The notes beneath the pieces are model-generated. The model was not told the origin of the DNA. It did no database searches and saw nothing but the letters and a program-made list of their open reading frames with translations. Below are positions 4,402-5,124 of a DNA stretch of 5,124 bases, piece after piece. Position 1 is the stretch's first letter, and the number at the start of each line of letters is the position of its first letter. The DNA comes from Actinomycetota bacterium (GTDB lineage: Bacteria; Actinomycetota; Thermoleophilia; Gaiellales; Gaiellaceae), in NCBI GenBank assembly GCA_013696595.1, contig JACCYG010000266.1, positions 1-5,124 of the forward strand, written 5' to 3'. The position numbers and the translations under genes are program-made.

Positions 4402-5124
4402 TCACCGCGCGACCTCGACGGCGCGCTCGGCTGCGGAGAGCATCGTCTCCTCGACGTAGAGGTTGGGCGGGGCTGCGCCGGTCAGGAGCCGCCGGCCCTC
4501 CTTCGCGTTCGTGCCATCGAGGCGAACGACGATGGGATCCTCGATTGTCATGCGGCCGAGCGCCTCGAGGATCCCGCGCGCGACCTCGTCGCAGCGTGTG
4601 ATCCCGCCGAAGATGTTGAACAGGATCGACTCGACCTGCGCGTCGCCTGTGATCACCTCGAGCGCATCCACGACTCCCTGCGCGTCGCCGCCGCCGCCGA
4701 GGTCGCAGAAGTTCGCGGGGCGCCCGCCGACCTGCGCGATCACGTCCAGGGTCGACATGACGAGGCCCGCCCCGTTTCCGAGGATGCCGATCTCGCCGTC
4801 GAGCTTCACATACGTCACGCCCTTCTCGCGGGCGGCGCGCTCCTCGGGGGAGTACGCGTCGAGGTCTCGCATCTCGGCGATCTCGGGGTGCCGGTAGAGC
4901 GCGTTGTCGTCGACCGTGAACTTCGAGTCGAGGGCGCGCACCTCGCCCTCGGGCGTGACGATGAGCGGGTTCACCTCACAGAGCATCGCGTCGCAGACCA
5001 CGAAGGCCTCGTAGAGCTTTCCGATCAAGGCGATGACCTGCTTCTGCTCGTTCGCGTCCGTGATCCCGGCGGTGAAGCAGAGCCAGCGCGCCTGGTAGGG
5101 CTGAAACCCGACGAGCGGATCGAT
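4402..5124 (-). CDS. sucC: Succinyl-CoA synthetase (succinate-CoA ligase), beta subunit, C-terminal part (partial)
   Basis: The open frame enters from the right edge and ends with TGA at 4404-4402; 240 residues of an expected 380-390 are present, so the N-terminal part of the ATP-grasp domain is missing. The fragment begins [13 protein letters not shown], aligning with the family's D-P-L-x-G-x-x-P-Y-Q-x-R. Expected Mg-nucleotide ligands are present: Asn52 (fragment numbering) in CEVNPL and Asp66 in ALDSKF, 14 apart as for Asn199 and Asp213 in E. coli SucC. The C-terminal ligase domain shows [14 protein letters not shown] (115-128) and the signature [16 protein letters not shown] (170-185). 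It forms the nucleotide-binding subunit partnering SucD. A TTG at 5028 is an internal codon, not a start, since the homologous frame continues to the window edge. It lies about 510 bp upstream of sucD on the same strand. Confidence 0.96.
   Translation of the reverse strand: MDPLVGFQPYQARWLCFTAGITDANEQKQVIALIGKLYEAFVVCDAMLCEVNPLIVTPEGEVRALDSKFTVDDNALYRHPEIAEMRDLDAYSPEERAAREKGVTYVKLDGEIGILGNGAGLVMSTLDVIAQVGGRPANFCDLGGGGDAQGVVDALEVITGDAQVESILFNIFGGITRCDEVARGILEALGRMTIEDPIVVRLDGTNAKEGRRLLTGAAPPNLYVEETMLSAAERAVEVAR

Noticed and set aside
1..5124. CRISPR array, tRNA, rRNA or transposase gene
   Set aside because: No regularly spaced direct repeats, no cloverleaf-like segment, no rRNA-like sequence and no DDE/serine/tyrosine recombinase motifs were seen in any frame.

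Overview
The window is high-GC DNA (clearly above 60 % G+C by eye) with frequent GTG/TTG starts and tight gene packing. Gene content (malate dehydrogenase, a YlbL-type secreted PDZ/Lon-like protease, succinyl-CoA synthetase) and protein style point to a high-GC actinobacterium, perhaps a Thermoleophilia/Gaiellales-like soil lineage. The phylum is a fair inference and the class a guess.

Layout, left to right. (1) 2-1138, plus strand: the 3' end of mdh, then a membrane-anchored PDZ + S16 (Lon-like) serine protease. (2) 1139-1461: a leader with a good stem-loop, then a 60-aa four-cysteine protein whose stop codon interlocks with that of the convergent next gene in a shared CTAG. (3) 1458-2555, minus strand: a fold-type I PLP aminotransferase whose start region looks like it may carry a one-base frameshift. 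(4) 2556-3011: a 333-bp unit bounded by perfect 18-bp inverted repeats (2635-2652 and 2950-2967), carrying one 88-aa helix-turn-helix-like ORF on the plus strand. (5) 3012-3890, minus strand: sucD. (6) 3891-4401: a gap of about 510 bp between sucD and sucC holding an 80-aa secreted protein gene on the plus strand, also bracketed by inverted repeats (13 bp, weaker evidence), followed by a stem-loop-rich convergent intergenic region. (7) 4402-5124, minus strand: the C-terminal 240 residues of sucC, running off the window.

The TCA-cycle genes (mdh, sucD, sucC) form the housekeeping backbone: succinyl-CoA to succinate with NTP formation, and malate to oxaloacetate. The sucC-sucD pair, usually contiguous, is split here, so sucD probably has its own promoter or is transcribed through an antisense-oriented gene. 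The aminotransferase lies downstream of sucD on the same strand but is separated from it by the repeat-bounded unit. The strongest candidate for something undescribed is that 333-bp unit; the four-cysteine microprotein and the secreted protein inside the sucC-sucD gap come next. No transposase, CRISPR array, tRNA or rRNA was seen.
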